A stretch of DNA of 64,000 bases from positions 682,001 to 746,000 of the forward strand of contig JAWPGT010000011.1 in the NCBI GenBank assembly GCA_034638255.1, written 5' to 3'. The DNA comes from Coprinus comatus (taxonomy: Eukaryota; Basidiomycota; Agaricomycetes; Agaricales; Agaricaceae). The notes beneath the pieces are model-generated. The model was not told the DNA's origin. It searched no databases and worked only from the letters and a program-made list of their open reading frames with translations. Position numbers and translations under genes: made by a program. This document shows positions 10,466-24,387 of this stretch, piece after piece (the stretch's first letter is position 1; the number at the start of each line of letters is the position of its first letter).

Positions 10466-13400
10466 ATGAGCGAAGGAATGCAAATCACAATTCCAGGTGA
10501 GACTGCCTCTGATGTGATATGAATCTGCTGTTCATCGTTTGTCAGACTTTGACGACGGGAATGCTGGATCGACGACTCCGTTTGGACGCGGTGGTGGGTT
10601 TGGATTTGGGGGAGGGTTCGGAGGAGGGATGGAGTCACCAACGGTGTCTACGCCGATGGGTGGATTTGGCGAACGAAGTTTCTTTTCGCATAGCCGAGGA
10701 GATTCGTCTGCTTCGGTCGATTCTGCAAATTCTGCAACAACAAAACGCTACACAACACGGCCCTCAATACCCTTTGGCCATTCAACCCAGCCGTCTGTCA
10801 GTACAACATCCTCCTCATTCAGCAAGAAACCATCCTTTGCCTCAATACGCAATGCTTTCAAGAGCAGCGGTAAGAACAACCACAACGATCTCCCACCAGT
10901 CCCACAACTAGACACATCCTATCCCGTCCTCAAGAACCCCTTCAACCGCTCTACCTCTTCCTTAAACCATGTTCCTCCACTCACAAGTCGCGTCAACACT
11001 TCATCGCCATTTGCAAGGCCCCCCACTCCAGGATCAGCAGAAACTCGCTTCGGTCGTTCCAGGTCAAAGAGCCATGCCCACGCAAAATCTCATGGCTCCA
11101 TCTTTCATTCCTCCGACATGGGTAGCGACCTTGGCCACCAATTTCCCTCTTCTCCCCCTCCTATGCCGCCCTTCCCATCCGCTTTCGGGCAATTTGGTCG
11201 CAGTGATACTCCACCCACGGATATAGAAGAAGAAAAAGTTGTTATGGATCCAAAAACACCCTCGGACTTTGCGCTTCATGCTATTTTTATCAGATTCGTC
11301 ACCTTGGCAGAACGCAAAATAGATAGCTTTTTACGCCAACCTTTAGTGAGTAGCATGAATATTCGAGGAAATCTGTGTCTGACGGAAAGTAGAGCCAAAA
11401 TACATTGTTGCAAGATTCCATGGGTGATGGTGTAGATCCTAACTTTGACGAAACTCTGCGTTCTCTTGGCCAAATCGCCCAGAAAAACACTAAAGCTGTC
11501 ATCGACTCCATCATGCGCTGGAGAAGAAGCCAAAATGAACCCGCAAATATGGAAATCGTACGCCTACATTCAACTCAGTCTCCTAATTCTCGTGGTCGAA
11601 CACAGGACGTTCCTTCAATTATCAACGAGCGAAAATCTATGGCCTCAATATACATCATGTGTCGAGCTTTGATCGCCGTTCTATCTTCTATACCTAAAGA
11701 TGCTCTGGGTGAAACGATGGGCTATAATCTAGAGGAGACAACATTTGAGCAGTTCCGGAGACCAGATTTGAGGTTATTACTTCAGTCTGTGAATCACCGA
11801 ACGAATGCGGATCTCTATGCCACTTTATTGGGTCATCTAGCTAATATTAGGTGAGATTAATACACACTCAACATATCCACGGTAATCTGATTCATAGCAT
11901 TTCAGGTTCATGAGTGTAACGGATCGTTTTCTGGCAGAACTAGGTCCTATCACCCATGGCCAGATTTCTAAAGAAGATGCAAAGTACGAGAACCTTGTAA
12001 ATGGGTTAAGGCATATCAAGATAAAGGTAACTTTTGCATTTATTACTCATGTCTCGTTGCTGACTTGCATAGGTCTGGCCTTATGAAGCTTTCGAAGAAG
12101 GGGCGGAATTCATGGAGCCGCTAGCTAAAGCGTTTGGTAATGCACATGGCTTGAGGTTGAAGAGTAGTTTTGCAGAAACTCTGGTGCACTTACTCCATCC
12201 AATCAGCAAGGTGTGTATTACGCGACTGTATCATGTTTAAATTCATGTTCATGGTTGTGTTAAGACTGCTCAAGCAGAAACAAACAATCCTCAATGGGCA
12301 AAGGCGATCGAGATCATATATCCCAAGGCCCGAGAAATGGCGTCGAAACCGCGCTATTGGCAAGTAGCATATCCGCTCACAATTACGAGTCTATGTGTTG
12401 CTCCTCAAGCGGTCTTCCTTAAACACTGGGTGTCATGTTTCGAGATATCACTAACTAGGCTCAAGGTATGTACGCATGTATATGTTTATCATGCAGTAAT
12501 TGAGATTTGTTTCCAGGAGAAACAAACACGAGTTCCAGTAATGAATGGCCTCCTCCGACTACTTTGGACCTATCTATACCGTTGTCAAGAGTCGCCATCG
12601 ACGACTACATCGAGATTAGATACCTTGATGAAGCACTTTTTCCATTCCTCCAAACTCTCTTCCCCCGCCGATGATCGCCTTGACTTCCTTACTTACATCG
12701 TCCACTTCATTCTTTCGCGGCATTTCGACACTGGTCGGGATTTATGTCTTGAACTTCTCCAGGAATCTAGTATCAACAGCCTTCAGAAAGGACAGAACAT
12801 GAGTACAACTTTAATTCCAGAACGGATCACGATCGCTGTACAAGCAAGTCTACTTTCACTGTGTCTCATGGAGAAGGACAACATTAATGTACCAACTTGG
12901 CCATCACCGCACGACTTTACCATCTTCCCTCCTAAAGAAGACTATCCTACTTCCGCCACCGTACTTCCAGCACCTCTGGCAGCCAAGGTTGTCATTCAGG
13001 ACTACGTAAATCGTGTTGGCACTACTCTTGGACATGTTGCCATATTCTGCGATAATGCAGTCGGCCATTTGTCTGTGCTTGATGATCAATGGTCTTACTC
13101 TCGTCTCACTTCTTCATACGAGGAATCTAGTGACTACGTCATCAGGAGACATGGGCCGAATCTTGTTGTAGCTTATCCAGCCCAACTCACTTCTCAGATC
13201 AATCTCCTACAAACATGTTTCATGGCGTGGCCACGGTTTTTACACTCTTCAATACCTTTGGGTGATGCAGTAGAAATGCTATTGCGAGGTGTAATGCATG
13301 TGGAACCGAGTCTTAGTGATATTGCTGTGGATGCTATCAAAAGGATCATGGATGAATCCACGAATGTTATGACTGTCATGAGGCAATTCACGTCGTTCTT

Positions 13401-16400
13401 GTTTGATCCCGTGAACTTGCTTCAATCATCTGGACCAAAATTGCTTTTGGAATATAGTAAAGTGTTGGATTTGTGGTCGGTAGTTGTGGAGAGATGGAAG
13501 GTATTTATGGAACAAGAAGTGGATAAGGAAGATTTGGCGCTGAGGAATGAGATTGAAGAGCAATGTTCGAATATTGAAGCTGCGACTTTGTTCTTACTTG
13601 CGCATGGTATTTTGGGTCTTAGGTCTACCGGTGTAAAAGTTATTCGACTTCTTGGATCTTTATCTTTCGTACAGGATAAACCTTCGGAGGGGACATACCC
13701 GGCATCGTATCTTCCAATCATTGGACGGTTAATCAATGGACCGGAAAATTCTTACCTTGATGGTTTTGATGACCTTCTTGAACAACCAGAATTGGATCAC
13801 TTAAAGCAAAGGAAGAAGGAGAAAAAACATGATTTGTTACTTGATATTGCTAGTAGCTCGAAGGATTTGGATAAGAAGCTTTGGAGATATGTTTTCCCTT
13901 CATTCATGCAATCTTGTATGGATACCAATCCTTCTTCACTTCGTGTCTATCGAGATTTATTAGCTGCGGCGGCACTTCGATTTCATCCACAAATATCCCA
14001 ACTTGCTGGACTCAGTAATGCAAAATCAATCAATCGTGGAGGAGGAGGGGGTGTCAGTTCGTCTTTAACTGAAAGGGATGGATTGAAAATGATAAGAGAG
14101 TGTAAACCTCTCATTGATCAATGGCATATTTGGATGAAGATAATATGTTCAACTGCAATTTTACCAGATTCTCCATTGATGTCTACTCCTGCACATGTTG
14201 GCGGAGATCCTTTATTGGAGATTAGGAAATATTCAAATTCAAGATATCTGTTCAAACGTCTTACACCGTTTTTGGATTCAGAGTATACGTTGTTTAGGGA
14301 TGTTGCTGTGCTGTGCATCAGTTCATTTCCTTCTAATGTGTATCCGCAACTTCTTGAAGATTTGAAATCACTTGCTGGGAGACAGACGGATTATGATCCA
14401 AGAGCTAAAGTGAATGGAGGTGTGGTTGTAATGGATGGTAATATTGGATTACTTGGAAGTCGACAGTTTGTTGAAGAAGCAAGAGCAAAAGCTGGTAGTG
14501 GATTTGGATTGGCTAATATGGATAGGAGTAGGAGACAAGAAAGACTACATTCAGCTGTAGCAAGGATTTATTTCTTGACTGCCCATTTGTTACAAGGACA
14601 ACGATCAACCGGAAGACAAACGAGTTTGATGAATATTTTGACTTTTATTCGAAGTACTCAAGGGTTTTTGACTACACCAGAGATGAGAGAAAATCATTCT
14701 TTGCAGAGGTTGAGAAGATATTTTTGTGGAACAATTGAGAAGGTCTTTGATGCACTTGCTTTCATTAAAGATTCTGATCGATTTGTGGCTGCGAATATGC
14801 ATTTGACGTTGTATAGGCTATGTGAGGAATGGTGTCAATTAGGAGTTCAGAGTGAAGGTGCGGTTAAAAGGTTGAAATCTATGCAAAGGCAAGCTATGGC
14901 TTTTGCGAATTCGAATTCGGATACTGGGGATTTGAAGGATAAGTTTCAGGCAGAGACTACGTTGTTATCTCATGCTGCGATTGGTGCTTTGGCTTCGTTA
15001 TGTGTGAGTCGAAAATTTATATCTTGGAATAGGTTTATTAATGTGGTTGTCATGGCTTATTCCAGGCTAAAGCGTTGTTTCCTCCTGATGATTCTGCGGG
15101 TTCGCCCAATGAAAGGGTAGAACATCCGGAAAGACTTTCACCTGATTTGTCTAAACCATTGACTCCTGCTGTCGTTCTGGATCGACTGAAAGCAATATGT
15201 GCTTGCTCTCATGAACCGAGTCAAGCAAGGGGAAGGTCCGTATATACGTATTATGTTTAATAGGGCTAATCTAATGTTTGGTTTGCTATAGGAAAGCGCT
15301 CAAGTCAATATTGACATCCTTGGCTCTTGGTCCTGGGGCTGTGGCTGGGATTATGAGCAGAGCGGTTATTATTCCGGAGGAAAAAGATACAAGCAGCAGA
15401 CAATTCTTTGAAGTTGTGGTTGATGCTGTCTGTAGCAACGATGCGCGCGCATTCAGCTTCAGTCAGGTTGTTTGTTTAGGATTCGCCAATCTTCGACATA
15501 TCGACCCAGAAATACGAAGACATGCTTTCTATTTGCTTGAAGCTATTCATCATCAATCACAAGGGCTTTTAACGATGTCAAATTTCGAAGCTGCCGCTGG
15601 TAGTTCTGCAGCTTGTGCATACATACATGCTCATCGATCTGTGTCTGATTTCCTTGCCGGAGAACACCCCGATGAAGCCATAAATATGCTCAAACAAGTT
15701 GGAGAATGGCTACCTAGCATACCCGAAAAATCATCCACGACTCACATCATACTCCTGATCTTACAAAGCCTCGAATTCTGGTTACCACACATTGCTCTCA
15801 TGACGGAGGATCGAACGAGTTTTTCAAAAGAGGGTGTTCAATGCCTATATTACCTCATGTCACTTACCCTTCGGTATAGTCAAAGTCATCCAGAACAAAT
15901 ACTGGTGATGTGGACTAGATTGGTGGAACCTCCGAATCGTTCCAATGGCCATGCTGCAGTTCGATTCTTATTGGAACAATCGAATAAAGTGGGGAACACC
16001 AAGTTCATTTGCTGTGCATGTAACATCGTTACTGGATTATGTCAAACACCGGTTGGAAGACAAATCTTCGAGGAATTATGTTCTGTTATTGAACCTGCCC
16101 GAATGCTCCCCACTATTGATCACCAATTGACGTTCCCTGCCGAAGAAGAGGTTGACTTATGGTCGGACCTGAATGATTTGTTTTCGGATGAACCCCGCAT
16201 TGTTCTTGGCTCGGCTCAGTATGCTTGGTTATTCCTCTCGGATGTTGCACTTCAGGGAAGTTGGGAATCCAAGGCTCAATTACCAATTCTGCTTCACACA
16301 CTATTCACCCATATTGATCATCGACATCCATTTATTCGTGAACGAGCCCAAATTATGCTCTTCCAGATTCTACGTTCATGGACCCCGGGTTATGCTGAAT

Positions 16401-18169
16401 TGACAGATCGATCTATTGCTCGGACTAGATCGTCTGTTAAGGATGCGATTAATCAATTGGCAGAGGAAGTCCATGACCATTATTGGAAAGAGGATGATTC
16501 TCCACAAATATGCGAGACAAAGATGGAATGGTTATGTTCGAGAGTGACCAAATTCCTTGAGCCTTTACATCCACAAATTGCTAGTCATTGGGGATCATTG
16601 GCACTTTCTTGGGGTACAGCTTGTTCAATACGAAGTATTGCATTCCGGTCTTTACAACTCTTCCGTGCTCTAATGCCTCGGATCAAAAAGTCCGACTTCG
16701 CGCTCCTTCTTGGTCGTTTGACAAATACTATTGCCTCTGATGATGAAAATATACAATCATTCACATCGGAGCTGTTACAAACCATTATTGCCATTGCGAA
16801 GACTGGGGATATTGATAGATCATTGATGCCTCAGTTGTTTTGGTGTACATGCGCTTGCCTTTCGACAACGGTGGAGAAAGAATTCTTGCAATCTTTGGAG
16901 TTATTGGATGCTGTACTCAAAAGGATTGACCTTGATGATCCTGCAACTACTGACTTTTTGCTCTCGCAACGTCCTATGGATTGGGAGGGACAGACCTTTA
17001 TACAACAGTTGTTATTGAAGGGCCTGAGATCTTCAGTTTCATCTGGAGCAACAATGAAGACTCTACAGAAGCTGGCGAGAGTAGGAGAAGATGGATTAGT
17101 GGACGCCAGCGGAGGACGCGTACGAGATCTTTATACTGTTTCGCTTCCGTGGTGTTTACATGCTATGGCAACGGATAAGAAAGACCCGGCTTTACTCGAG
17201 TTTGCGGAAAACATCAGTCATCTAGCAGCCAAAGAAGGAAGGAAGAGTATTTCCAAGATCATGAGCTCATTCTCTAAAGGTCACTTCCGTACCAAGGATG
17301 ATTTCCTTCGACAATCTATTTCCTCTCTCCGCGAACACTACGGTAGTCAGAATTGGACGGAGATCATCACACTGCTATTGGGGCTTGTTCTGAACAGTAA
17401 CAAGTGGCTTTGCATACAGTCCATGCAAATTGTCAAGATTTTATTCCAACAAAGGGAAACATGGAATCCTGTCGAACTTTTAGGTTCCGTCTTACTCATG
17501 CCCTTACTCCGTCTCCTCGAAACCGACTTGGCATCCCATGCTTTAGAGGTTCTTGAAGAACCTATGGTCATGTCAGGAGGTCCTCCAGCAAAACACGTTC
17601 TTCGAATGAGCATGCATGGTCGTCTTTCTCAGCGTCTTCCAAATACAGTTACAACTGTTTTTGGTGTTCCGGAGGAATCAGGATGGTGTATCGCTCAGAT
17701 TGATAGTCAACGGAATGCATGCCGAGCTAATGTTATGGCTGTCTTTGATACATGTTCCATGGCCACTCGCCCATCTCAAATCATCTTCGAACCCGAATTG
17801 GAGGCTATTCATGCCTCTTCATCTTCGTCTGCACCTCACTCAGATCTTGGAGGTTTGGTGAAGAATCTACATGATTTGACGAGCTACTTCCGAGAGAACG
17901 GAGCTTCCAACAGATCGGGTACACCAACATTGCCTAATAGAAAGGTTGAAGCTCGCGTTGCTGCTATCCTTGCTAAATCAACAGCGGTCGAGGCAATATC
18001 TGATATCCCACAAACACCATTCCTGGATGTATTTCAAGTTCGACGTGATGGTCCCTCTACAGAATCTGATAATGATTCTGACACGGATTCTGATGAAGAT
18101 GCTTTCATTTTTGATTCTCCTGCTTTATACCAACGATCCAGATTGAACAGTTCACATTCTCGGTTCTAA
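10466..18169 (+). CDS. TAO3: Cell morphogenesis protein Tao3/PAG1 (Furry/Mor2 family)
   Basis: Giant HEAT/ARM-repeat scaffold that activates NDR-family kinases (Cbk1/Orb6) in the RAM/MOR pathway controlling polarised growth and cell separation. The short first exon (MSEGMQITIP, 10466-10496) joins to DFDDGNAGSTTPFGRGGGFG after an intron ending at 10544. A Gly/Ser-rich disordered region of about 220 residues precedes the conserved cell-morphogenesis N-terminal domain, starting at PSDFALHAIFIRFVTLAERK and including DETLRSLGQIAQKN. Mid and C-terminal blocks are encoded in two very long exons (about 12518-15065 and 15291-18169). The C-terminus is acidic and ends SSHSRF. Total length is about 2,300 residues, as expected. 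About seven introns, clustered in the 5' half and near 15.1-15.3 kb. The donor of the second intron (near 11346) is ambiguous: the in-frame choice uses GTAGCA rather than the neighbouring GTGAGT. Confidence 0.9.
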
Positions 18170-18544
18170 CTTGATTATGTTATTCTCGATGGCTTTTTCT
18201 TGTTCTCGTTCTTTTGCTTTTTTTCATTCGTGATGTTTCTCCTCTTTCATCTTGTTTTTTCTTTGGCCGTCCGCGTCGACTGGTTCGCCCATATTTCCCT
18301 TTCATTTTTATAGTATTTCTTGCCGATACAAGATAGCAAACCGGATTTTAGATATGTAATACACCCTCACTATTCAACGCTCAGCACGATGTAATGTACA
18401 ATTTATTAGTTTTGTAAAATAGTATTGTAATGACTTTTTTTAACTCTTTTTTTGGTTTTTTTTTCTTCATTGTCAATATAGCATATATTCCTGGGTCTAA
18501 CGCATACAACATACAATGATGATAAGAAAGAAAGAACCCGAAGG
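18170..18544. other. Convergent 3' region between TAO3 and MLH1
   Basis: About 375 bp of T-rich and then mixed sequence holding the 3' ends of two convergent genes. No gene or repeat seen. Confidence 0.6.
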
Positions 18545-21493
18545 TTAGCATCGTTCAAAGACTTTATACAAGTCATGTAAACTTGCAACCTCAATAACAT
18601 CACGATCCAATAAAGATTTAGGAGCAACTAGATAATTCCTCATTGCTGGGAATAAAACATGTTCAATTTGCCACCTTTCTGATTTTTCTTGTTCTTCTTC
18701 CTCTTTTGAAAGACCGTTTTCGGATCGTGAAAAGGTTGGTCCTAGACTGTAAAAGTAAGCTAATTCGCGAAGAAATGTTTCAAAGCACTCTTGTTCTGAT
18801 GTCCAGTCAACCTAAACACAAGTTTTTTTTTTTCAATATTCATTGCTAATAAAACTCTCGAGGAAGAAAATGTAGAAAAAGTACACGAACCTGTGGGCCA
18901 AGTCGCATTAAAAACATAGGTAGCAGATCCAAGTTTGGTATGTAATCTCTCAATAATAACGGAAGACTATGAATCTGTCCGTTTTCAGAAATATTGAGAG
19001 AGAAATATTCAGCAAGCATTTCACGACGTGTGATTAACATTTCTGTAACTTTCTGTAGCAAAGGAAATTTTGGTCAATTATTATAATAATTGGATGATCG
19101 TAAGCATTGGAAATATAACCGTACCTCGACAATTTGTGGTTTAGTCAATGCAGTACCTGAAGTATCTTCAACCTCAACAGCAATTTCTAAGAGATTCTTA
19201 AGCGAAGGAGCTGGTTCTAATTTGAGTCTACTAAAATTGCCGAATTGGCGAAGTCCGAGTTGGTAAAATAGTTCTTCACTGATATTAGAATATTATTATT
19301 TAGTAGTTGTCATTGTCTTTCGTAGATGTTGAGCGCAACTTACGCCAAGGAACTATGGTTTACGAGGTAGAGATTTGTTGTTTGCTGAATAAGGGAGAGA
19401 CATCTATGAATGTCGACTATCCCAACAAAAGTGTGTTTCTCGAGGATATCCGTTAGACCTATTTTCAATCATTAACTCCCCCTCCAAAAAAGGAATGAGA
19501 TGTACATCTAAAGCCAACTCACGCCGATGCTTGCTCTTGACAACATTTTGTCTGAGCGTAACGACTGACGTTAATAGACAGACCGATTCTTTTATTTCTT
19601 TTGTCTTGGTATTAGCCGGTGGTCCTTCAACTGCTTTCCCCTTCCCCTTGTCTACTTTGGTGATTTCTTGAATTTGTGAAGGATTAGGAACTGGAAACAT
19701 GGAATCAAGTGTTCTATCCTTTAAAGAGGTTCGAACTTTGTGATACGAATATGTCTTCTTCTCTTGTACTAGAAATATCATAAGGACAATGCATCACAAA
19801 AGGGGTCGTATATCCAAACTTACTAGGAGTGTTAGTTGGTATATCAGCTTGTTCCTCATTTTCACCGCCTTCGACACGTTCACGTTCTTTGGTACTCCGT
19901 TTCCCTAAAATAGAGGGTCCGGCTGCACTAGAAGTCAATAGCGTCTACACGCAGTAACGAGTAAGATCAGGTGAGTATTTGTAATATATGAGAGGCTTTA
20001 CTTGATATTCGAAGGTTCTTGATTGCCCTTGAGATGCCAATTTCTGTTGCATATCATCACATATGCGTGTGGTTATTTCCTCTTCATTGAGAAAATGCAC
20101 CTCACGTTTTGTTGGGTGTACATTAACATCAACACAACGTGGATCAATATTTAAACTATCATGTCTCGCTTAATGCTGAGTGTAGAAGAAGAACAGAGAC
20201 AGTTACCTTAGATAAACGAAAGGGAATGTGCCTTTTGGTAGGACACCGTGATAAATGGCTTCCAGAGAACGTTTTATACGAGGTGACTCGACAAGGCGAT
20301 CTTTCATTGACAGTAATAATTTGAGTCAAGACAGAAGAAAAAATTGAAAAGCAAGAACCTACGATTAATAAACAATAAAAATACCATCTTTTTGGCTTGA
20401 TAATTGACATTGCTGAAATGAACATCTGCAGTCCAGTTGCTTTTCTTTGGTATTTGATCTATTGCCATAGACTCTTCGTCCTCAATTTGTGATGTTGGTT
20501 CTGATGAAATTTGAATATCTAGTAATTGATTCGCTATTGACTGTCCATAAAGAAGGCGAATAGCTTGCGGCACTGAAGTTGAAGCAGGTACTGCAATATC
20601 TGGCGAAGCAGAAGTCGACTAAGGTATGATCAGTTTCAAGCTAAAGTTAGGAAAACATATGCAGAACCTTTTTACAGGAGAAAGCCACCCTGGGATTATG
20701 GATTGCATATTTTGTGATGACATCTAATATGCGAGAATATTCCTCGGATGTATTACGAAGTGCTTGGTGACGTGTTGGTGTATTATAGAACAAATACTCA
20801 ATCTACACAGAAAGGTGGTCAACAATAGTTTACTTGCATTTATGACAACAACTTACAATGATGGTTGTACCGTCATTCCCTGCACAGGCCTTTGGTTCAA
20901 TAGGTTGGCGGGTCTTGGGATCTACAAGGTCGCCATCGATATACGTTGCCCTTTGTCAAAAGTTAACTTTAATATAGCATTAGGACCAGGCCAACGTACT
21001 TCCAGGCGACAGGTTCGTTCTTGGTTTTCGTGATAACAGAAAGATGAGCGACATGCGACATAGATGCTAGAGCCTCGCCTCGGAATCCATAAGTTGTGAT
21101 CCTTGACAAATCTTCGAAGGTCGATAGTTTTGATGTCGTAAACCGTTCGGCAAGTATAGGCAAGTCATCTTTCTGAACATATTTCCGGTATCAATTACGG
21201 TCGCGTATATTGTGAATGTACCCACGCGTATTCCACAACCGTTATCCTGGATTTGTAGCAACTTCATTCCACCGTCTTTGACAGTGATCCTAATTGACGT
21301 TGAGCCTGCATCGAGGCTATTCTCTAAAAGTTCCTTGAGAGCTGAAGCTGGGCGGTGTATAATCTATAATGTGTTAATAACACACGGGTGTATAGGGATA
21401 TAAATCTACCTCTCCGGCAGCTATGCGGTTTATCAGAGTCTCTTCTAGTCTACGGATAGGCTTGGGACCCGGGGCTTGCTGTTGTGTAGACAT
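18545..21493 (-). CDS. MLH1: DNA mismatch repair protein Mlh1
   Basis: MutL-homologue ATPase that pairs with Pms1, Mlh2 or Mlh3 in mismatch repair and meiotic crossing-over in the nucleus. The start [28 protein letters not shown] leads straight into the GHKL ATPase. Visible motifs: [35 protein letters not shown], and further on the C-terminal dimerisation region with [14 protein letters not shown]. The last residues are KVFERC, the conserved C-terminal FERC tail needed for Pms1-partner endonuclease function in the family. The coding sequence is divided by about ten short introns; the first three exon junctions were read through without a break. The linker has [13 protein letters not shown] low complexity. 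Neighbours TAO3 (convergent) and the CBS gene (divergent, 142 bp away) are unrelated in function. Confidence 0.92.
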
Positions 21494-21635
21494 GGAAGTA
21501 AAGCTTAAAGACCAAGTAATGACGAAATAGACTATAATTAGTTTTTGATGAACCCTAACCCCAGGTCGTGGTCTAGCTGGCGTGGACCCTTGTAATCTCT
21601 TTCTTCAACCTCTATCTCCAGGAAGGCCGCACGAT

Positions 21636-22303
21636 ATGGCCGCTACAGTAGCCAGCGCAACACAGCTACAGGGCTCTCCCACAACAGATAAATATCGTGG
21701 CGCCGTTGTCGAGGTCAATTCTGTCATTATCCCAGATTATATTCATTTCCTCAACGCCATCCCAGGACTTGCAATTGCCTCCGGCATTCTCTCTTCCATC
21801 GACCGAGCCAATCGTACGGGCAATTGAGCTTGCTTATGAGCGTGATTTTTCCCACATCCCGTTCGTAAACATTTTCTCACCCAAGCTCCATGACCCTAAC
21901 GTTTCATAGTGTCCTAGACCGTAACCGAAGACCACTTGGATACATTGATGCAGCAGATCTGAAACAGAAATGGGAAGCAGGACAAGCCGACCCAGTAAGC
22001 ATGCATGATGGCCTTCATCTCTATAAAGCCAACCCATATGTTAGACCGATAAAATCAGCAACTACATGACCAAGTTTGTCCGTAAAGCTACGGAACCATA
22101 TACTCTTATCACACCCTGGTCGCCACTCTCCCAACTCGAGACCTTCCTTGAATCCAACATTTTTGCTTTAGGTGCGTGGCATTGTAATTCCGAATTGCAA
22201 CGGTCTAAATCTTGATCCAGTAACGGATAGTGATCGCAAATTTGTTCTTGCAGTTGCTACTTCCCAAGATCTTGAGAGTTTTGTTTCTCGTAGGGGCCTA
22301 TAA
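21636..22303 (+). CDS. Small CBS-domain protein
   Basis: Consists essentially of one CBS-domain pair, a module that usually binds adenine nucleotides; the cellular role is not known to me. Exon junctions: VVE|DLQLPPAFSLPSTEPIVRAIEL, then SHIP|VLDRNRRPLGYIDAADL, QADP|TDKISNYMTKFV and FAL|VTDSDRKFVLAVATSQDLESFV, ending SRRGL. Introns are about 49-51 bp. The protein is about 155 residues, typical for this fungal family, where the second CBS motif carries a conserved T-P-x-x-P/S-L-x-x-L-E-x-F pattern. An in-frame ATG exists 18 codons upstream (21582); 21636 is chosen because the added residues are low complexity. Confidence 0.8.
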
Positions 22304-22490
22304 TCTCCTATCATCCCGGAGCTCATGTATGTGTACAATACCTCAAATATATATTTTACTATCAGCTACCATTACCATACTCACTATGTCTCAGGACTGT
22401 ACCCGAATATAACTTGTACATACAATTCATTTCTCTTAGGTAAATAACGTATAATGGTATCTTACAAACGAATTACAAAAGTCAGTATCA

Positions 22491-24387
22491 TTAACACTTC
22501 CGCCAGAACATTACTTGTTTTCGAACCGCCGGAGTGTGGCCTAACAATGTTATTGGCAAAACTTGTGGTATCTGCTAAAAATGAGCTTACCAAATACAAT
22601 AGCCGGTCCCCACGCGGCCAGTAGAAGGGCAAAATGCTGTGATCCAAGCGGTGTTGGAGTACTTCGCTTCGAAGCAAGATCTGCAATCGTTGTTATGCAT
22701 GTTAAAATTTGAATTACACCGAATGCACTATCACTCAAAGGTCAGGCAAGCCCATCACTGTCAAATTCACAATAACACACCTTTGGAATAACACGATTCT
22801 CCAAATTGCTGGTCCCAGATTTGGTAGGCTAGGATTGTGCCGTGGCTCCTGGTCACTAAGCGGTGGTGTCATGTGTATTGAACGACTCCTCGATGCATTC
22901 CCGCGGACTTCACTAACATCCTCCCTCACCTCCGACTGGATTGAAAGCAATTCCATCGCAGATCTTGGTTCAGCATCACGTTCGAGTTCCGCACTTTTTG
23001 GAGGTTGTACCCATTGATACTCATACAATTCACTTCCACTCGATTCTCTCCATGTTTCTGAATCTACGGCTAGGTGATTTGGGTTTGCTGTTGAATTGCT
23101 CCTTGTGTGGCCCTCCGTTTTAGATTTGATTTCCGGTTCTGGGTCCCGGAATGTCGGTAATGTTGAAGATACGTCTGAAGCCACTTCCGCATCCTCCACA
23201 GCTTTCGTAAGGTTGTCTTTTGAATTGTCATTTATCGTTTGCATTGGTGGTCTAAAAGGTAGATGGAAATTTCTTGTTTGTGGTGTCGAGTTTTCTGTTG
23301 TAACAGCGAGGGGTGCGGTATGAGATGGGTATGAGATTGGACTGGGTGGATAGTCGTTTGCGGAATAGAACGATGCTTCACTGAAACCTAAATTAGAAGA
23401 AGAAGTTGGTCTCTTCCTAATAAACCCTGCATGTGGTTCCTTTGGTCGTTCAAGAGGCGAGTATTGTTTGATTTCGGGTGGCATCATCGACTTGCGCGTT
23501 TGTTGGATGTGCTTGTTCGTTTGATATATCCTTATCAAACACTTCACAGACAGATACATACAGGGAATCGTGACAATGAATGGAAATGCAGCATAGCTGA
23601 AAAATCGTGTCCTACTCAAGGTCAGTAACTCCATATTTTGTGCAGTTAATGTGGCTTGTAATAACACACCATAAAGGATTCGAAGAATCACAGTGTAAAT
23701 CATCCGTCGGGTGCACCGCGTCCAACTTCAGTATGATTGTTGTATGCACCACAGTTCCCACAATAGGGAATGCTGCCACCGGAACCAAGTACAAGTTCCG
23801 CCACTGAAGCGCACTAATCCATGATTAGACTGGTTCTCACCAAGTTTCCACGAATTAGAAAATCATGGTAACGCACCTCATTTCTCCCCAACCCTTGGGT
23901 CTTAGAACGGCTAAGCTGGTGGCTACTGAGAAAGCCCCCGCAACACCAGTCAAAAGAAATGTTGCAAAACCAATAATAATAGTTTGTGCTGTTCATGGAT
24001 TCAACCCAACCATCCCCGCAGCTCAGGATTGAATAGAACTTACCGATGCAGAACGACTTCGGCATGAGGAATGGATCCATTCTCCAAATAATGCCTTCGT
24101 AGAGTAGTCATTCTCAGCTTCACAAGGATTTAATGATACATAGTATTGGGGACGTACCAAGGCAAAATATACCCTGCAATATCGTATTACCGACACAAAA
24201 TAATCCAGGTCCCCACATAGCTCCTACCGACGTCCCAAATGGAATCATCACTACCCATGTGCTGATCATCCCTAGAAAAGTTCATTTCAACATCATTAAC
24301 TTGATGAGCATATACGAGCAATAAATCATCTTCCTTACCGGTTATCGAGAGAACAAACCAGATAACTTTAACACTGAAGGGTATCAT
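22491..24387 (-). CDS. Seven-transmembrane GPCR-like receptor with long third intracellular loop
   Basis: Exons join to give about 510 residues with seven hydrophobic segments. Segment starts in order: VIWFVLSITGM, GPGLFCVGNTIL, TIIIGFATFLLTGVAG, LYLVPVAAFPIVG, FFSYAAFPFIVTIP, WRIVLFQ-SDSAFGVIQILT, and FALLLAAWGPAIVFG. Between helices five and six is a soluble stretch of about 210 residues rich in Ser, Pro and acidic residues. The tail after helix seven is short, GHTPAVRKQVMFWRKC. This topology is that of a fungal G-protein-coupled receptor. The DDLHCDSSNPLW extracellular segment before helix five resembles a family found in mushrooms that I cannot name with certainty; it is not a clear Ste3 or Git3 member. 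Seven introns, all GT-AG. Stop at 22491-22493. Confidence 0.65.
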
